Below, piece by piece: positions 26,300 through 34,449 of a stretch of 64,000 nucleotides of DNA. The stretch's first letter is position 1, and each line of letters begins with the position of its first letter. Under the pieces are notes generated by a model. That model saw only the letters and a program-made list of their open reading frames with translations. It did no database searches and had not been told where the DNA came from. A program made the translations under genes and the position numbers. This DNA comes from Psychrobacillus insolitus (GTDB taxonomy: Bacteria; Bacillota; Bacilli; Bacillales_A; Planococcaceae), in contig NZ_QKZI01000008.1 of NCBI RefSeq assembly GCF_003254155.1, forward strand, positions 60,291-124,290, given 5' to 3'.

Positions 26300-26938
26300 T
26301 TACACAATTTCTGCCTTTGGTTGTTCATTTTTTTCTAACATTGCCAAACGTTGTTCCATAGATGTTACTTCATGTTCTTTTTCAATCTTTTGTCCGAGAC
26401 GATCGATGTAGTTTTCCATTTCTTGAAATGTGCCGAAGTTTTTATCTTTTTGTTCGGGTTGCAACATGCGATCCATTTGATGATGTGCTCTTGTTACGTT
26501 TTCTTTGCCCATCAATTGTAATTGGCGTACTTTCATGTCTTTTACTTTATGTTTCATTTCTTCAAATTTGCGTTCTAATCCGACTAGCTCTTCTGTTGTT
26601 TGGATAATGCTCGCAGTTAAGACGTTGGCTCTTTCTGAATATGCATTTACTTCTGCTTGGGCATATGCGATTAAATCTTGTTCGCCACTAGCATTTGCAA
26701 GTTCTAATTGATTGTTTCGTTTTTCCATCATTTGATGTGTAGTTTCAAGTTCTTTTTCAAGCTCTTGTTTTAGCTTTCCTTGGCGTTCTAACCATTTACC
26801 TGTTTGTTCTGTTTGTTTTTCAGCTTCGCGAATGTATTGGTTTAACATTGTGATTGGATTTTTTTCTTCTTTTTTATCAAATAATTTGTTTAAATCTGCT
26901 TCAATTGAGTATTTTAAACGTCTTAATAATGATGTCAT
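26300..26938 (-). CDS. liaH: LiaH/PspA (IM30) family phage-shock protein
   Basis: Coiled-coil protein of the PspA/IM30 family, 212 residues, expected to form large rings or rods that guard the inner face of the membrane under envelope stress. It is almost wholly helical, with the typical start LLRRLKYSIEADLNKLFDKKE and long heptad stretches (about 25-190). Ribosome site AAGGAGG lies 7 bases before the ATG. It follows the LiaI-like gene by 12 bases. In B. subtilis liaIH is the main LiaR target, and the same pairing is kept here. Confidence 0.9.
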   Translation of the reverse strand: MTSLLRRLKYSIEADLNKLFDKKEEKNPITMLNQYIREAEKQTEQTGKWLERQGKLKQELEKELETTHQMMEKRNNQLELANASGEQDLIAYAQAEVNAYSERANVLTASIIQTTEELVGLERKFEEMKHKVKDMKVRQLQLMGKENVTRAHHQMDRMLQPEQKDKNFGTFQEMENYIDRLGQKIEKEHEVTSMEQRLAMLEKNEQPKAEIV

Positions 26939-26950
26939 GTTTTTTCCTCC

Positions 26951-27304
26951 TTATTTGTATAACTCATTCCATTGTTTTTCAAAATTTACGAATGGATCAT
27001 CTGAAACTACTTTAGCCGATGAAAAGCTAATGTTTTCATTTTTCCATCTTTTCACAACGTAGTAAACGCCGATAATAGCGATGATTCCGATAAATCCTGG
27101 AACATTAGCTACAGCAGAGAATAAACCGAAAATACCAACGATTGCCCAGAAAACTTTTAGGAAAGTCGAGTGGCTCTTCAAATAGAAGTGTGCCCCTGCG
27201 AATACGATTAAACCTGAAACTGCAAGTCCTAAGAGAGAACCTAAGTTAGCAACTGCAACAATTCCAGCGATAAAGCCAAGTACTAATAAACCAAATTTTT
27301 TCAT
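26951..27304 (-). CDS. LiaI-like small membrane protein
   Basis: Membrane protein of 117 residues with three to four hydrophobic helices (about 3-20, 22-42, 48-66, 68-86) and a charged C-terminal tail. It resembles the LiaI/Lmo0954-type proteins that sit before PspA/LiaH in Firmicutes and act as its membrane anchor. B. subtilis LiaI is similar in size and context, but I cannot show homology by alignment. Ribosome site GAGGAGGAA precedes the ATG. First gene of the liaIH unit. Confidence 0.72.
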   Translation of the reverse strand: MKKFGLLVLGFIAGIVAVANLGSLLGLAVSGLIVFAGAHFYLKSHSTFLKVFWAIVGIFGLFSAVANVPGFIGIIAIIGVYYVVKRWKNENISFSSAKVVSDDPFVNFEKQWNELYK

Positions 27305-27387
27305 GTGATTGTTCCTCCTCTCGTTTGTATATATAGCTTATCAATTTTATAAAAAAATCCAAACGGGCTTAAACATGATTTTCATCT

Positions 27388-27415
27388 CGGTCTAGAGACT
27401 TAGGAGTACTAGGTC
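27388..27415 (-). promoter_or_regulatory. Possible LiaR/VraR binding site
   Basis: ACTTAGGAGT (ACT-N4-AGT) lies inside a longer inverted repeat, GGTCTAG...CTAGGTC, about 85-110 bp before the LiaI-like start. VraR/LiaR sites have ACT-Nn-AGT half-sites. On the minus strand TTTAAG-16-TATAAA follows as a possible promoter. Confidence 0.4.
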
Positions 27416-27421
27416 AAAATC

Positions 27422-27430
27422 TGTTATACT
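27422..27430 (+). promoter_or_regulatory. Extended -10 promoter for the metallophosphoesterase unit
   Basis: TGTTATACT is an extended -10 (TGn-TATACT), 33 bp before the ATG. No -35 match is seen. Confidence 0.5.
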
Positions 27431-27462
27431 AATAAAAAAATCTGTTTACTGGAGATCTCAAA

Positions 27463-28551
27463 ATGAAAAGACTAGGTGCACTTGTGATCGCTATCCTACT
27501 TTACACAGCAATTGTCTTTTACTTTGGTTGGAGTGTTTTCACATGGTTTACAAATATGGTGCAAGTGAATCCGTGGATTTTCGGTGTTGTGTGGGCATTG
27601 TTTGCGACTGCACTAATTATTGGCAGAATTGATCACCGTCTGCGGTTATTTCAGGTAGTTGGAGCATACTGGATGATTGTCATGCAGTACGGGGTAATCC
27701 TATTTCCGATGTTTACCATTTTAATATGGGTTTTTCCAAACCAGGTAACACTAATTGGGTGGGTCATTTTTAGCTTATTTGTTTTAATTATATTAACAGG
27801 TACATATTATGCGTATACACCAGTTGTGCGCGAGCTGTCGATTACCATGCCGAAAAAGGATTCTAAATTGAATGAATTAAAGATAGTAGTTGCTTCTGAT
27901 TTCCATCTTGGTTTATTATCCAATAAGACGCATTTAAAACGTTTCGTGAAACTGTCCAATATAGCGCAGCCAGATCTTGTTCTTTTAGTAGGAGATTTAG
28001 TTGATGATGATCCCATCTGGTTTGTGAAAAAAGGGATGTCAGAGGTGATGAAACAACTTACTTCTACGTATGGTGTATATGGAGTCCTTGGAAATCATGA
28101 ATACTACGGCAAAAAAATACCGCTATTAATAGAAGAAATGAGTATGTCTGGGGTGCGAATGCTCATAGACGAAACTATTCTTGTTAAGGATTCGTTCTAT
28201 TTGACAGGCCGGGAAGATTTGACGAATAAAAAAAGAAAACAAGTATCGGATCTTGCACCAGGGAATAATGATTTTCCATGGTTTGTAATGGATCATACCC
28301 CTTCGAATTTGTTAATTCCTGAAAAAGAAGGAGTGGATTTTCACGTTTCTGGTCATACGCACAGAGGACAAATGTGGCCGAATCATCTTTTCACAAGGAA
28401 GTTATTTGAACTAGATTATGGGTATAAAAGAAAAGGAAGCTTACATGCCATTGTATCTTCTGGATTTGGATTTTGGGGTCCGCCGATTCGTTTAGGAAGT
28501 CAATCAGAATTATGGGTAGTAAACATTAAGTTAGGGGACGTGGAAGTATAA
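27463..28551 (+). CDS. Membrane-bound metallophosphoesterase
   Basis: Calcineurin-like phosphoesterase anchored by four or five N-terminal helices (residues 5-118), 362 residues. The dimetal motifs are intact: SDFHLG (D-x-H), GDLVDD, GNHEYYG (GNHE) and SGHTHRGQ (GH-x-H). The architecture resembles B. subtilis YkoQ/YkuE-like proteins. The active domain probably faces outside, where the substrate could be a lipid-linked phosphate, but this is inference. The stop overlaps the DedA start (TAATG), giving one operon with dedA and uppP. Confidence 0.82.
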   Translation: MKRLGALVIAILLYTAIVFYFGWSVFTWFTNMVQVNPWIFGVVWALFATALIIGRIDHRLRLFQVVGAYWMIVMQYGVILFPMFTILIWVFPNQVTLIGWVIFSLFVLIILTGTYYAYTPVVRELSITMPKKDSKLNELKIVVASDFHLGLLSNKTHLKRFVKLSNIAQPDLVLLVGDLVDDDPIWFVKKGMSEVMKQLTSTYGVYGVLGNHEYYGKKIPLLIEEMSMSGVRMLIDETILVKDSFYLTGREDLTNKKRKQVSDLAPGNNDFPWFVMDHTPSNLLIPEKEGVDFHVSGHTHRGQMWPNHLFTRKLFELDYGYKRKGSLHAIVSSGFGFWGPPIRLGSQSELWVVNIKLGDVEV

Positions 28552-29153
28552 TGGAAGCTTGGGTTTCGGACTGGATGAGCCAGTTTGGTTATTTTGGTGT
28601 TTTTTTATTGATATTATTAGAGAATATTTTTCCCCCAATTCCTTCTGAGGTTATTTTAACGCTTGGAGGATTCATGACGACTACGACAACTATGACGAAG
28701 TTTGGTGTGATTATTGCTTCCACTTTAGGATCTGTCATTGGAGCAGCAATTTTATACGGAATCGGAACATTATTGGATGTAGAGCGTTTGGAAAAGATTG
28801 TTGGAAAGTATGGAAAGTATTTACGATTAACGATCAAGGATGTTCATAAGGCGGATGCATGGTTTGATAAATACGGTGTTTGGGCTGTATTTTTCGGTAG
28901 GCTTGTGCCGCTAGTAAGAAGCTTGATCTCGATTCCTGCAGGGATGTCGAACATGAAGTTTGGATTATTCCTATTGTTTACAACGCTTGGAACATTAATA
29001 TGGAACACGGTGTTAGTGTCGGTTGGAGCAGCAGTAGGCGATAATTGGAGTGAAATAGTAGGGTATATGGATATATATTCCAACGTGGTATATGTTATCA
29101 TAGCAATAATTGGTATTGCATTTCTGGTTTGGTATTTTAAAAAACGTGACTAA
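28551..29153 (+). CDS. DedA family membrane protein
   Basis: Polytopic membrane protein of the DedA/VTT family, 200 residues. Recognisable features are the re-entrant region FLLILLENIFPPIPSEVIL, the GRLVPLVRSLISIPAGM block with its conserved Arg and Gly residues, and a final helix. Some DedA proteins (UptA of B. subtilis) return undecaprenyl phosphate across the membrane. The neighbouring uppP makes exactly that lipid, so a carrier-recycling role is well supported by context. Its ATG overlaps the upstream stop, and uppP follows after 9 bases. Confidence 0.87.
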   Translation: MEAWVSDWMSQFGYFGVFLLILLENIFPPIPSEVILTLGGFMTTTTTMTKFGVIIASTLGSVIGAAILYGIGTLLDVERLEKIVGKYGKYLRLTIKDVHKADAWFDKYGVWAVFFGRLVPLVRSLISIPAGMSNMKFGLFLLFTTLGTLIWNTVLVSVGAAVGDNWSEIVGYMDIYSNVVYVIIAIIGIAFLVWYFKKRD

Positions 29154-29162
29154 GGAGATTTT

Positions 29163-29990
29163 ATGGAATTATTAGAATTATTAAAAGCACTTATATTAGG
29201 TTTTGTAGAAGGTATGACTGAGTTTGCTCCTGTTTCTTCCACGGGGCATATGATTATTGTCGATGATATGTGGTTGAAAACGGAAGAGTTTTTAGGAATG
29301 TATTCAGCAAATACATTTAAAATAGTTGTCCAAATGGGTTCTATTTTAGCTGTAGTTGTGGTTATGTGGAAACGATTATTTAGTTTAGTAGGATTATATA
29401 AAATAGAAAGTGAACAATCGAGTAAGCAGTTCAATTTGCTACATGTAATAGTTGGAATGCTTCCAGCGGTTATTTTAGGATTTGCTTTCAAAGACTTTAT
29501 TGATGATCATTTGTTTGGAGTGGAAACAGTTATTTATAGCCTTGTAGCAGGTTCTATATTAATGATTTTTGCGGATAAGTTCGGACCGAAAAAACCTTCA
29601 GTTGTAAGTTTGGACCAAATTACGTATGCAAAAGCATTTAAAGTAGGACTTGTGCAGTGTCTATCATTGTGGCCTGGTTTCTCTCGTTCCGGTGCTACCA
29701 TTTCAGGAGGAGTCTTGTTTGGGATGAGTCATAAAACAGCTGCAGATTTCACGTTTATAATGGCTGTACCGATCATGGCAGGAGCAAGTCTAGTATCTGT
29801 TATGAAAAACTGGGAACATATTAATATGGATCATATAAGTTTTTATGTAGTAGGATTTATTAGTGCATTCGTATTTGCACTTATCTCCATTAAATTCTTC
29901 TTAAAATTAATATCACGCGTTAAGTTAATGCCGTTTGCAATTTATCGTCTCGTGTTAGCAGCAGTATTAGCGATTATCATATTCTTGTAA
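29163..29990 (+). CDS. uppP: Undecaprenyl-diphosphatase UppP (BacA)
   Basis: Integral membrane phosphatase that turns undecaprenyl diphosphate into undecaprenyl phosphate, recycling the cell-wall carrier lipid; extra copies give bacitracin resistance. 275 residues with about eight helices. Both signature motifs are complete: EGMTEFAPVSSTGH (residues 16-29, catalytic Glu) and the GFSRSGATISGG loop (~176-187, catalytic Arg/Ser). AAGGAG precedes the ATG. It is the last gene of the operon with DedA and the phosphoesterase, opposite the LiaFSR bacitracin-responsive system. Confidence 0.95.
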   Translation: MELLELLKALILGFVEGMTEFAPVSSTGHMIIVDDMWLKTEEFLGMYSANTFKIVVQMGSILAVVVVMWKRLFSLVGLYKIESEQSSKQFNLLHVIVGMLPAVILGFAFKDFIDDHLFGVETVIYSLVAGSILMIFADKFGPKKPSVVSLDQITYAKAFKVGLVQCLSLWPGFSRSGATISGGVLFGMSHKTAADFTFIMAVPIMAGASLVSVMKNWEHINMDHISFYVVGFISAFVFALISIKFFLKLISRVKLMPFAIYRLVLAAVLAIIIFL

Positions 29991-29998
29991 GTAATTAA

Positions 29999-30031
29999 AG
30001 AGGCAGACATCCTTGGATTTCTGCCTTTTAT
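29999..30031 (+). terminator. Terminator after uppP
   Basis: AGGCAGA...TCTGCCT stem extended by an inner ATCC/GGAT pairing, with TTTT. Confidence 0.75.
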
Positions 30032-30054
30032 CGTTTTTAAGGGGTGTATTCGTC

Positions 30055-30870
30055 ATGAAAATTTACTCATTAAGTGGACCAAGTGGAACAGGAAAGAGTA
30101 CAATTGCACTTCAATTTGCTCATCAGCATCACATTCCTGCAATTATTGATGATGGTTTATTGATAATAGAAGGAGGAAAAGTTGCGGGGATATCCGCAAA
30201 ATTCGAAAAAAACAGCATTACGGCCGTGAGACGCGCCATTTTTTCAGATGAGCAACATAAAGCTGAGGTACAAAATGCTATTCAGAAAAACAAAATAGAG
30301 TCTCTATTAATCATTGGCACATCCGATAAAATGACCAAAAAAATAGCAGAGAGATTAGAACTTGGCGACATACAGCATTTTTCATATGTTCAAGATGTGC
30401 GAACTCCTAGGGAAATAAATATTGCTCGTTTCATCCGAGAAACACAAGGTAAACACGTGATGCCCATTCCATATAAACAAGTCCAACAAAATTTTTTTCG
30501 GAAATTAGTACATAGAGGACTAGATATTTTTTCGAATAAAAAAGAAAAAATCGGAGAAACAACGATTGTTCGACCTGATTTCCAACAAGGAACTATCCAA
30601 ATTGCTAAATCAGTTTACATGGATATTATCGAGCATGTTTGCAGTAAGATGGACAAAATTATAGGGGTAAATGCGGTGCAATTTCAAATGGATTTTTTAC
30701 CAATTGCGACGTTAAAAGTGACCATTGCAGCACCAGTGAATTATAATGTAATGGAAAAAATGGAAGAAGCGCAAAAAGAAATTCAACGCCAATTTGTTTG
30801 TCACTTTGGCATAGAACTGGACCAGATAAATCTGCATGTTCAAGGCATTCAAATGGAAAAAGTAAAATAG
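30055..30870 (+). CDS. P-loop ATPase fused to an Asp23/Gls24-like domain
   Basis: A 271-residue protein. Residues 8-16 (GPSGTGKST) are a Walker A loop in a kinase-like N-terminal domain; an acidic IIDDGLLI stretch at 30-37 and RFIRETQGK at ~125 follow. Residues ~172-268 resemble an Asp23/Gls24 envelope-stress domain: GTIQIAKSVYMDII, a central beta stretch, KEIQRQFVCHFGIEL, and the closing DQINLHVQGI. No helix or signal peptide is seen. The combination is not one I know by name. ATG at 30055 follows AAGGGGTG; an in-frame ATG at 30013 lies in the uppP terminator and is rejected. A role in envelope homeostasis is suggested by domain and neighbours. Confidence 0.72.
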   Translation: MKIYSLSGPSGTGKSTIALQFAHQHHIPAIIDDGLLIIEGGKVAGISAKFEKNSITAVRRAIFSDEQHKAEVQNAIQKNKIESLLIIGTSDKMTKKIAERLELGDIQHFSYVQDVRTPREINIARFIRETQGKHVMPIPYKQVQQNFFRKLVHRGLDIFSNKKEKIGETTIVRPDFQQGTIQIAKSVYMDIIEHVCSKMDKIIGVNAVQFQMDFLPIATLKVTIAAPVNYNVMEKMEEAQKEIQRQFVCHFGIELDQINLHVQGIQMEKVK

Positions 30871-30904
30871 ACTGTTCCCTCCTATAATATGAAAACAGTC
30901 TATT
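30866..30904. terminator. Weak bidirectional hairpin
   Basis: An 11-bp perfect stem (AATAGACTGTT / AACAGTCTATT) between convergent genes, but without a real T run. Confidence 0.5.
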
Positions 30905-30908
30905 AAAC

Positions 30909-31706
30909 TTAGTTTGTTTTACGGCTGAATTGAGGAAGACGTTTTTCTACAAATGCTGTAACCCCTTCTGGGAAGTCGTTTTTATCCACAAAAGGAGTCG
31001 AGCTTGGCCATAGACTTGGTGCACTATCTATACATTCTTGAACAGAACTTTTCACAGCGAGAAGGGAAGCAGGAGACATGGATGCCACCAGTTTTCCCAT
31101 TCGAATAGAGTATTTGACCAAATCTTTTTCTTCTACTAAGTAGTTCAACATGCCGACTTTATAGGCCTTCTCTGCTTTATATATGCGACCAGTGTATACC
31201 AAATCTTTTGTCTTACTTGGGCCGATTAAGCTGACAAGACGTTGTGCAAATTTATTATTGATTGTAATTCCTAATTTTCCAACTGGAATCCCCATTTTAG
31301 CCTTTTCAGAGCCGATACGAATATCGCATGCTAACGCAAGTTCTAGTCCTGCACCCATTGCTGGACCATTAATGACACCGATTGTAGGAATAGGTAGTAG
31401 TTCGATTATAGAAATTGTTTTTTCCATATGTATAAAAGCTTCTTCCGCTTGCTCTAAAGAAATGGTATGGAATTCTTTCAAATCAGAACCTGCTGTAAAA
31501 TTTTCTCCTGAACCGCGTAGTATTAATACTTTATTCTTGGGATTATCTAATACGTTGACTGCAATCTTTGCTAATTGATCCCACATGTTTGCAGTTAAAG
31601 CATTTTTCGCTTGAGGACGGTGGATTGTAATTATTGCAAGCCCGGCCGTTTCTTGATAAATAATTTTAGCATCTTCTGCGTCCATTCTTGTAGTTTTTAT
31701 TTGCAT
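30909..31706 (-). CDS. Enoyl-CoA hydratase/isomerase (crotonase) family protein
   Basis: Crotonase-fold enzyme acting on an acyl-CoA, 265 residues. The oxyanion-hole blocks are present: GENFTAGSDLKEF and INGPAMGAGLELALACDI, which keeps the first catalytic Glu position. At the second Glu (usually PE in FGxPE-x-x-LG) the sequence reads GIPVGKLG, so this residue is replaced. The protein may thus be an isomerase-like or otherwise altered member rather than a classical hydratase. Ribosome site AGAAGGAGG lies 11 bases before the ATG. Single gene; no beta-oxidation genes are adjacent. Confidence 0.8.
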   Translation of the reverse strand: MQIKTTRMDAEDAKIIYQETAGLAIITIHRPQAKNALTANMWDQLAKIAVNVLDNPKNKVLILRGSGENFTAGSDLKEFHTISLEQAEEAFIHMEKTISIIELLPIPTIGVINGPAMGAGLELALACDIRIGSEKAKMGIPVGKLGITINNKFAQRLVSLIGPSKTKDLVYTGRIYKAEKAYKVGMLNYLVEEKDLVKYSIRMGKLVASMSPASLLAVKSSVQECIDSAPSLWPSSTPFVDKNDFPEGVTAFVEKRLPQFSRKTN

Positions 31707-31810
31707 GGTGCTTGAAGTCCTCCTTCTATAATTTCTACATTTATTATATAACAGAAAACAGAAAATAGATTAGAAATATGGTATAAGTAAAATTTCCTGT
31801 ACAAGTCCAA

Positions 31811-31858
31811 ACACAATATGTTAGATTATATAGATGAAGTAAACACAATATATAGTAT
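31811..31858. promoter_or_regulatory. Tandem NrdR boxes
   Basis: ACACAATATATAGTAT (31843-31858) fits the NrdR box ACACWATATATWGTGT at all but one position. ACACAATATGTTAGAT (31811-31826) is a weaker copy, 32 bp upstream, about three helical turns, the usual spacing of NrdR pairs. NrdR represses ribonucleotide reductase operons according to nucleotide state. Confidence 0.75.
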
Positions 31859-31861
31859 GTT

Positions 31862-32026
31862 AACGATGATTAGGTACCTTTATGGTTTAAAAGGGAATTC
31901 GGTATATGCCGAAGCTGTCCCCGCAACTGTAAGTGTGGACGACTGTTGAAAAAGCCACTGCGAGCAATCGTGGGAAGGCCAACAGGAGGATGAAACACGA
32001 GCCAGTAGACCTGCCTCTTTATCGAT
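31862..32026 (+). promoter_or_regulatory. Cobalamin (adenosylcobalamin) riboswitch
   Basis: The conserved core is intact: AAAAGGGAA, GAAGCTGTCCCCGCAACTG, AGCCACTG, GGGAAGGCC, GGATGAAACACGAG and the B12 box GCCAGTAGACCTGCC. AGGTA (31872-31876) pairs with TGCCT (32012-32016) as P1. It precedes ribonucleotide reductase, so vitamin B12 should switch that enzyme off. Confidence 0.95.
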
Positions 32027-32119
32027 AAGCACACTTTCTTCGGGGGTTGAGAGGTGGGAGCGAAGGCCTCTTTATCTTTAATTTTAGATGCGTCTTTTTG
32101 TTTCCTACTTTTAATTTTG

Positions 32120-32160
32120 AGCGATGGCTCAGCCGAAGATGGCTGGGACATCGCTTTTTT
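32120..32160 (+). terminator. Terminator of the B12 riboswitch expression platform
   Basis: AGCGATG pairs with CATCGCT with a further inner stem (CAGCC/GGCTG), followed by six T residues, ~50 bases before nrdA. Confidence 0.88.
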
Positions 32161-32211
32161 GTCGTTTATTAGAGAAAATAAAATAACATTAAATTTCAAG
32201 GAGGAAAATAC

Positions 32212-34437
32212 ATGACATCCATTACATACACATCCAAACAAGAGGTCTTACATAATTTAATCAACGAATTCGGTGAAGAAAAAATAGCACCTCTTATCAA
32301 ATCACATGAAAGATGGACAAAGAAATATCCAGCAGGGACAACTTCCGCTTGGTCAAAATCGATGTCATTAGATGCATTAAGCTTTTTAGATGAAGATGAA
32401 ACTTACTGGACCTTTGTTGCAGCGCGTATACATCTTGCAGACGTCTATGAAAAAGTAGCAATGCTCAGAAAAACGACAGCTGACAAAGTTTATAGTAAAT
32501 TTGCGAGCAATGTACAACAACTAGTGGAAAAAGGTCTTTACGACAAACGCCTTGCGGAAGCGTATTCTACACAAGAACTACAGCAGTTAGCGGAAATGAT
32601 CGTACCAGAACGCGACTTTTTATTCACTTATATTGGGGTAAAAACATTACTCGATCGTTATGTAGCAAAAGACTTTGATAAATCCATTGTCGAACTGCCT
32701 CAAGAACGTTGGTTAATCATTGCGATGACGTTAATGAAAGACGAAAAAGAAAAACGCATTGAAAAAATTAAAGAATCTTACTGGGCAATGAGCAATCTCT
32801 ATATGACTGTTGCAACGCCTACTTTATCCAATGCAGGAAAGCCTCATGGACAATTGTCTAGCTGCTTCATCGACACAGTAGATGATAGCCTACAAGGAAT
32901 TTACGATAGCAATACTGACACTGCGACACTTTCAAAATTCGGTGGTGGAATTGGTGTATACATGGGGAAAGTTCGTAGTCGTGGTTCTTCCATTCGTGGA
33001 TTTGTAGGGGCTTCAAGTGGAGTCCTGCCTTGGATTAAGCAATTAAATAATACTGCAGTAAGTGTTGATCAATTGGGTCAGCGCCAAGGGGCGGTAGCTG
33101 TTTATCTAGATGTATGGCACAAAGATATTTTCACATTTTTAGACTTACGCTTAAATAACGGAGATGAGCGTCTTCGTGCACATGATATCTTTACTGGCGT
33201 GTGTTTACCTGATTTATTCATGGAGAAAGTAGAGGCTCGAGAAGAATGGCATTTATTTGATCCACATGAAGTTCGTCAATTGAAAGGGTATTCGTTAGAA
33301 GACTTTTATGATGAAGAACGGGGAGAAGGTTCATTCCGGGAAAAATATGAGGAATGTGTGAACGATGCTCGCTTGTCTCGTGAAACGGTTCAAGCCATTG
33401 ATCTGATGAAACGAATTATGCGTTCACAGCTAGAAACAGGCGTACCATATATGTTTTATCGTGACGAAGTAAATCGTAGCAATCCAAACAAGCACGCAGG
33501 TATGGTATACAGCAGTAATTTATGTACGGAAATATTCCAAAATCAAAGCGCGACAACGTTTGAATCGATTCAATTAGAAGATGATGTGATTGTAACTCGC
33601 CGTAAAGCGGGAGATTTCGTTGTATGTAATCTGTCTTCGATAAACCTTGGACGCGCAGTTCCAGCAGATGTTTTGGAGCGTCTTATCAAGATTCAAGTAC
33701 GTATGCTTGATAACGTTATTGACTTAAATATGATTCCTGTTCCACAAGCGGAGCGCACAAACGCAAGATACCGTGGTATTGGCCTTGGAACTTTTGGGTG
33801 GCATCATTTACTGGCTCTTAATAGTATCCGCTGGGAATCGGATGAAGCAGTAGATTTTGCGGATACATTATATGAAAAAGTAGCATTTTTAACGATTCAG
33901 GCCTCTCTAGAATTAGCGAAAGAAAAAGGTGCATATCCTTTATTTGAAGGATCTGATTGGCAAACAGGAGCGTATTTTGACAGACGCCAATACGAGAGTG
34001 AAGCTTGGAACGAACTGCGCAGTCAAGTAGCAGAAAGTGGTATTCGAAACGGTTATTTAATGGCAGTTGCACCTAATTCATCTACTTCGATTTTAGCAGG
34101 AAGTACGGCAAGTATCGATCCGATTTTCCAAAAATTCTATTCGGAAGAGAAGAAGGATTACAAAATTCCAGTAACTGTACCAGATCTAAATTCTGAAACA
34201 ACCTGGTTTTATAAGTCCGCTTATTTTATCGACCAGCATTGGACGTTAAAACAAAATGCAGCACGTCAACGCCATATCGACCAAGGGGTTTCGTTGAATT
34301 TATATGTGCAAAATACGATTAAAGCAAAAGACTTACTCGCGATCCATTTAGACGCTTGGAACAGTGGATTGAAAACAACCTATTATGTCCGTTCAACTTC
34401 GGTTGAATTAGTAGACTGTGATTCTTGTTCTAGCTAA
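32212..34437 (+). CDS. nrdA: Class I ribonucleoside-diphosphate reductase, large subunit
   Basis: Reduces ribonucleoside diphosphates to deoxyribonucleotides, in the cytosol with the R2 subunit. 741 residues. Active-site cysteines C218 and C471, the radical C438 in NLCTE with N436 and E440, the YY pair near the C-terminus (TTYYVRS) and the terminal shuttle C736/C739 (DCDSC) are all present. No ATP-cone is seen at the N-terminus. No nrdI gene is adjacent, so class Ia is more likely than class Ib, but the name nrdE is also possible. AAGGAGGAAAA precedes the ATG. Controlled by NrdR boxes and a B12 riboswitch. Confidence 0.94.
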   Translation: MTSITYTSKQEVLHNLINEFGEEKIAPLIKSHERWTKKYPAGTTSAWSKSMSLDALSFLDEDETYWTFVAARIHLADVYEKVAMLRKTTADKVYSKFASNVQQLVEKGLYDKRLAEAYSTQELQQLAEMIVPERDFLFTYIGVKTLLDRYVAKDFDKSIVELPQERWLIIAMTLMKDEKEKRIEKIKESYWAMSNLYMTVATPTLSNAGKPHGQLSSCFIDTVDDSLQGIYDSNTDTATLSKFGGGIGVYMGKVRSRGSSIRGFVGASSGVLPWIKQLNNTAVSVDQLGQRQGAVAVYLDVWHKDIFTFLDLRLNNGDERLRAHDIFTGVCLPDLFMEKVEAREEWHLFDPHEVRQLKGYSLEDFYDEERGEGSFREKYEECVNDARLSRETVQAIDLMKRIMRSQLETGVPYMFYRDEVNRSNPNKHAGMVYSSNLCTEIFQNQSATTFESIQLEDDVIVTRRKAGDFVVCNLSSINLGRAVPADVLERLIKIQVRMLDNVIDLNMIPVPQAERTNARYRGIGLGTFGWHHLLALNSIRWESDEAVDFADTLYEKVAFLTIQASLELAKEKGAYPLFEGSDWQTGAYFDRRQYESEAWNELRSQVAESGIRNGYLMAVAPNSSTSILAGSTASIDPIFQKFYSEEKKDYKIPVTVPDLNSETTWFYKSAYFIDQHWTLKQNAARQRHIDQGVSLNLYVQNTIKAKDLLAIHLDAWNSGLKTTYYVRSTSVELVDCDSCSS

Positions 34438-34449
34438 GGAGGAAATGAA

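Noticed and set aside
29150..29491. 113-codon minus-strand frame opposite uppP
   Set aside because: Antisense shadow: uppP has intact catalytic motifs and the reverse frame has no support.
31870..32241. 123-codon minus-strand frame over the nrd leader
   Set aside because: It covers the cobalamin riboswitch and its terminator, whose conserved RNA motifs explain the sequence fully.
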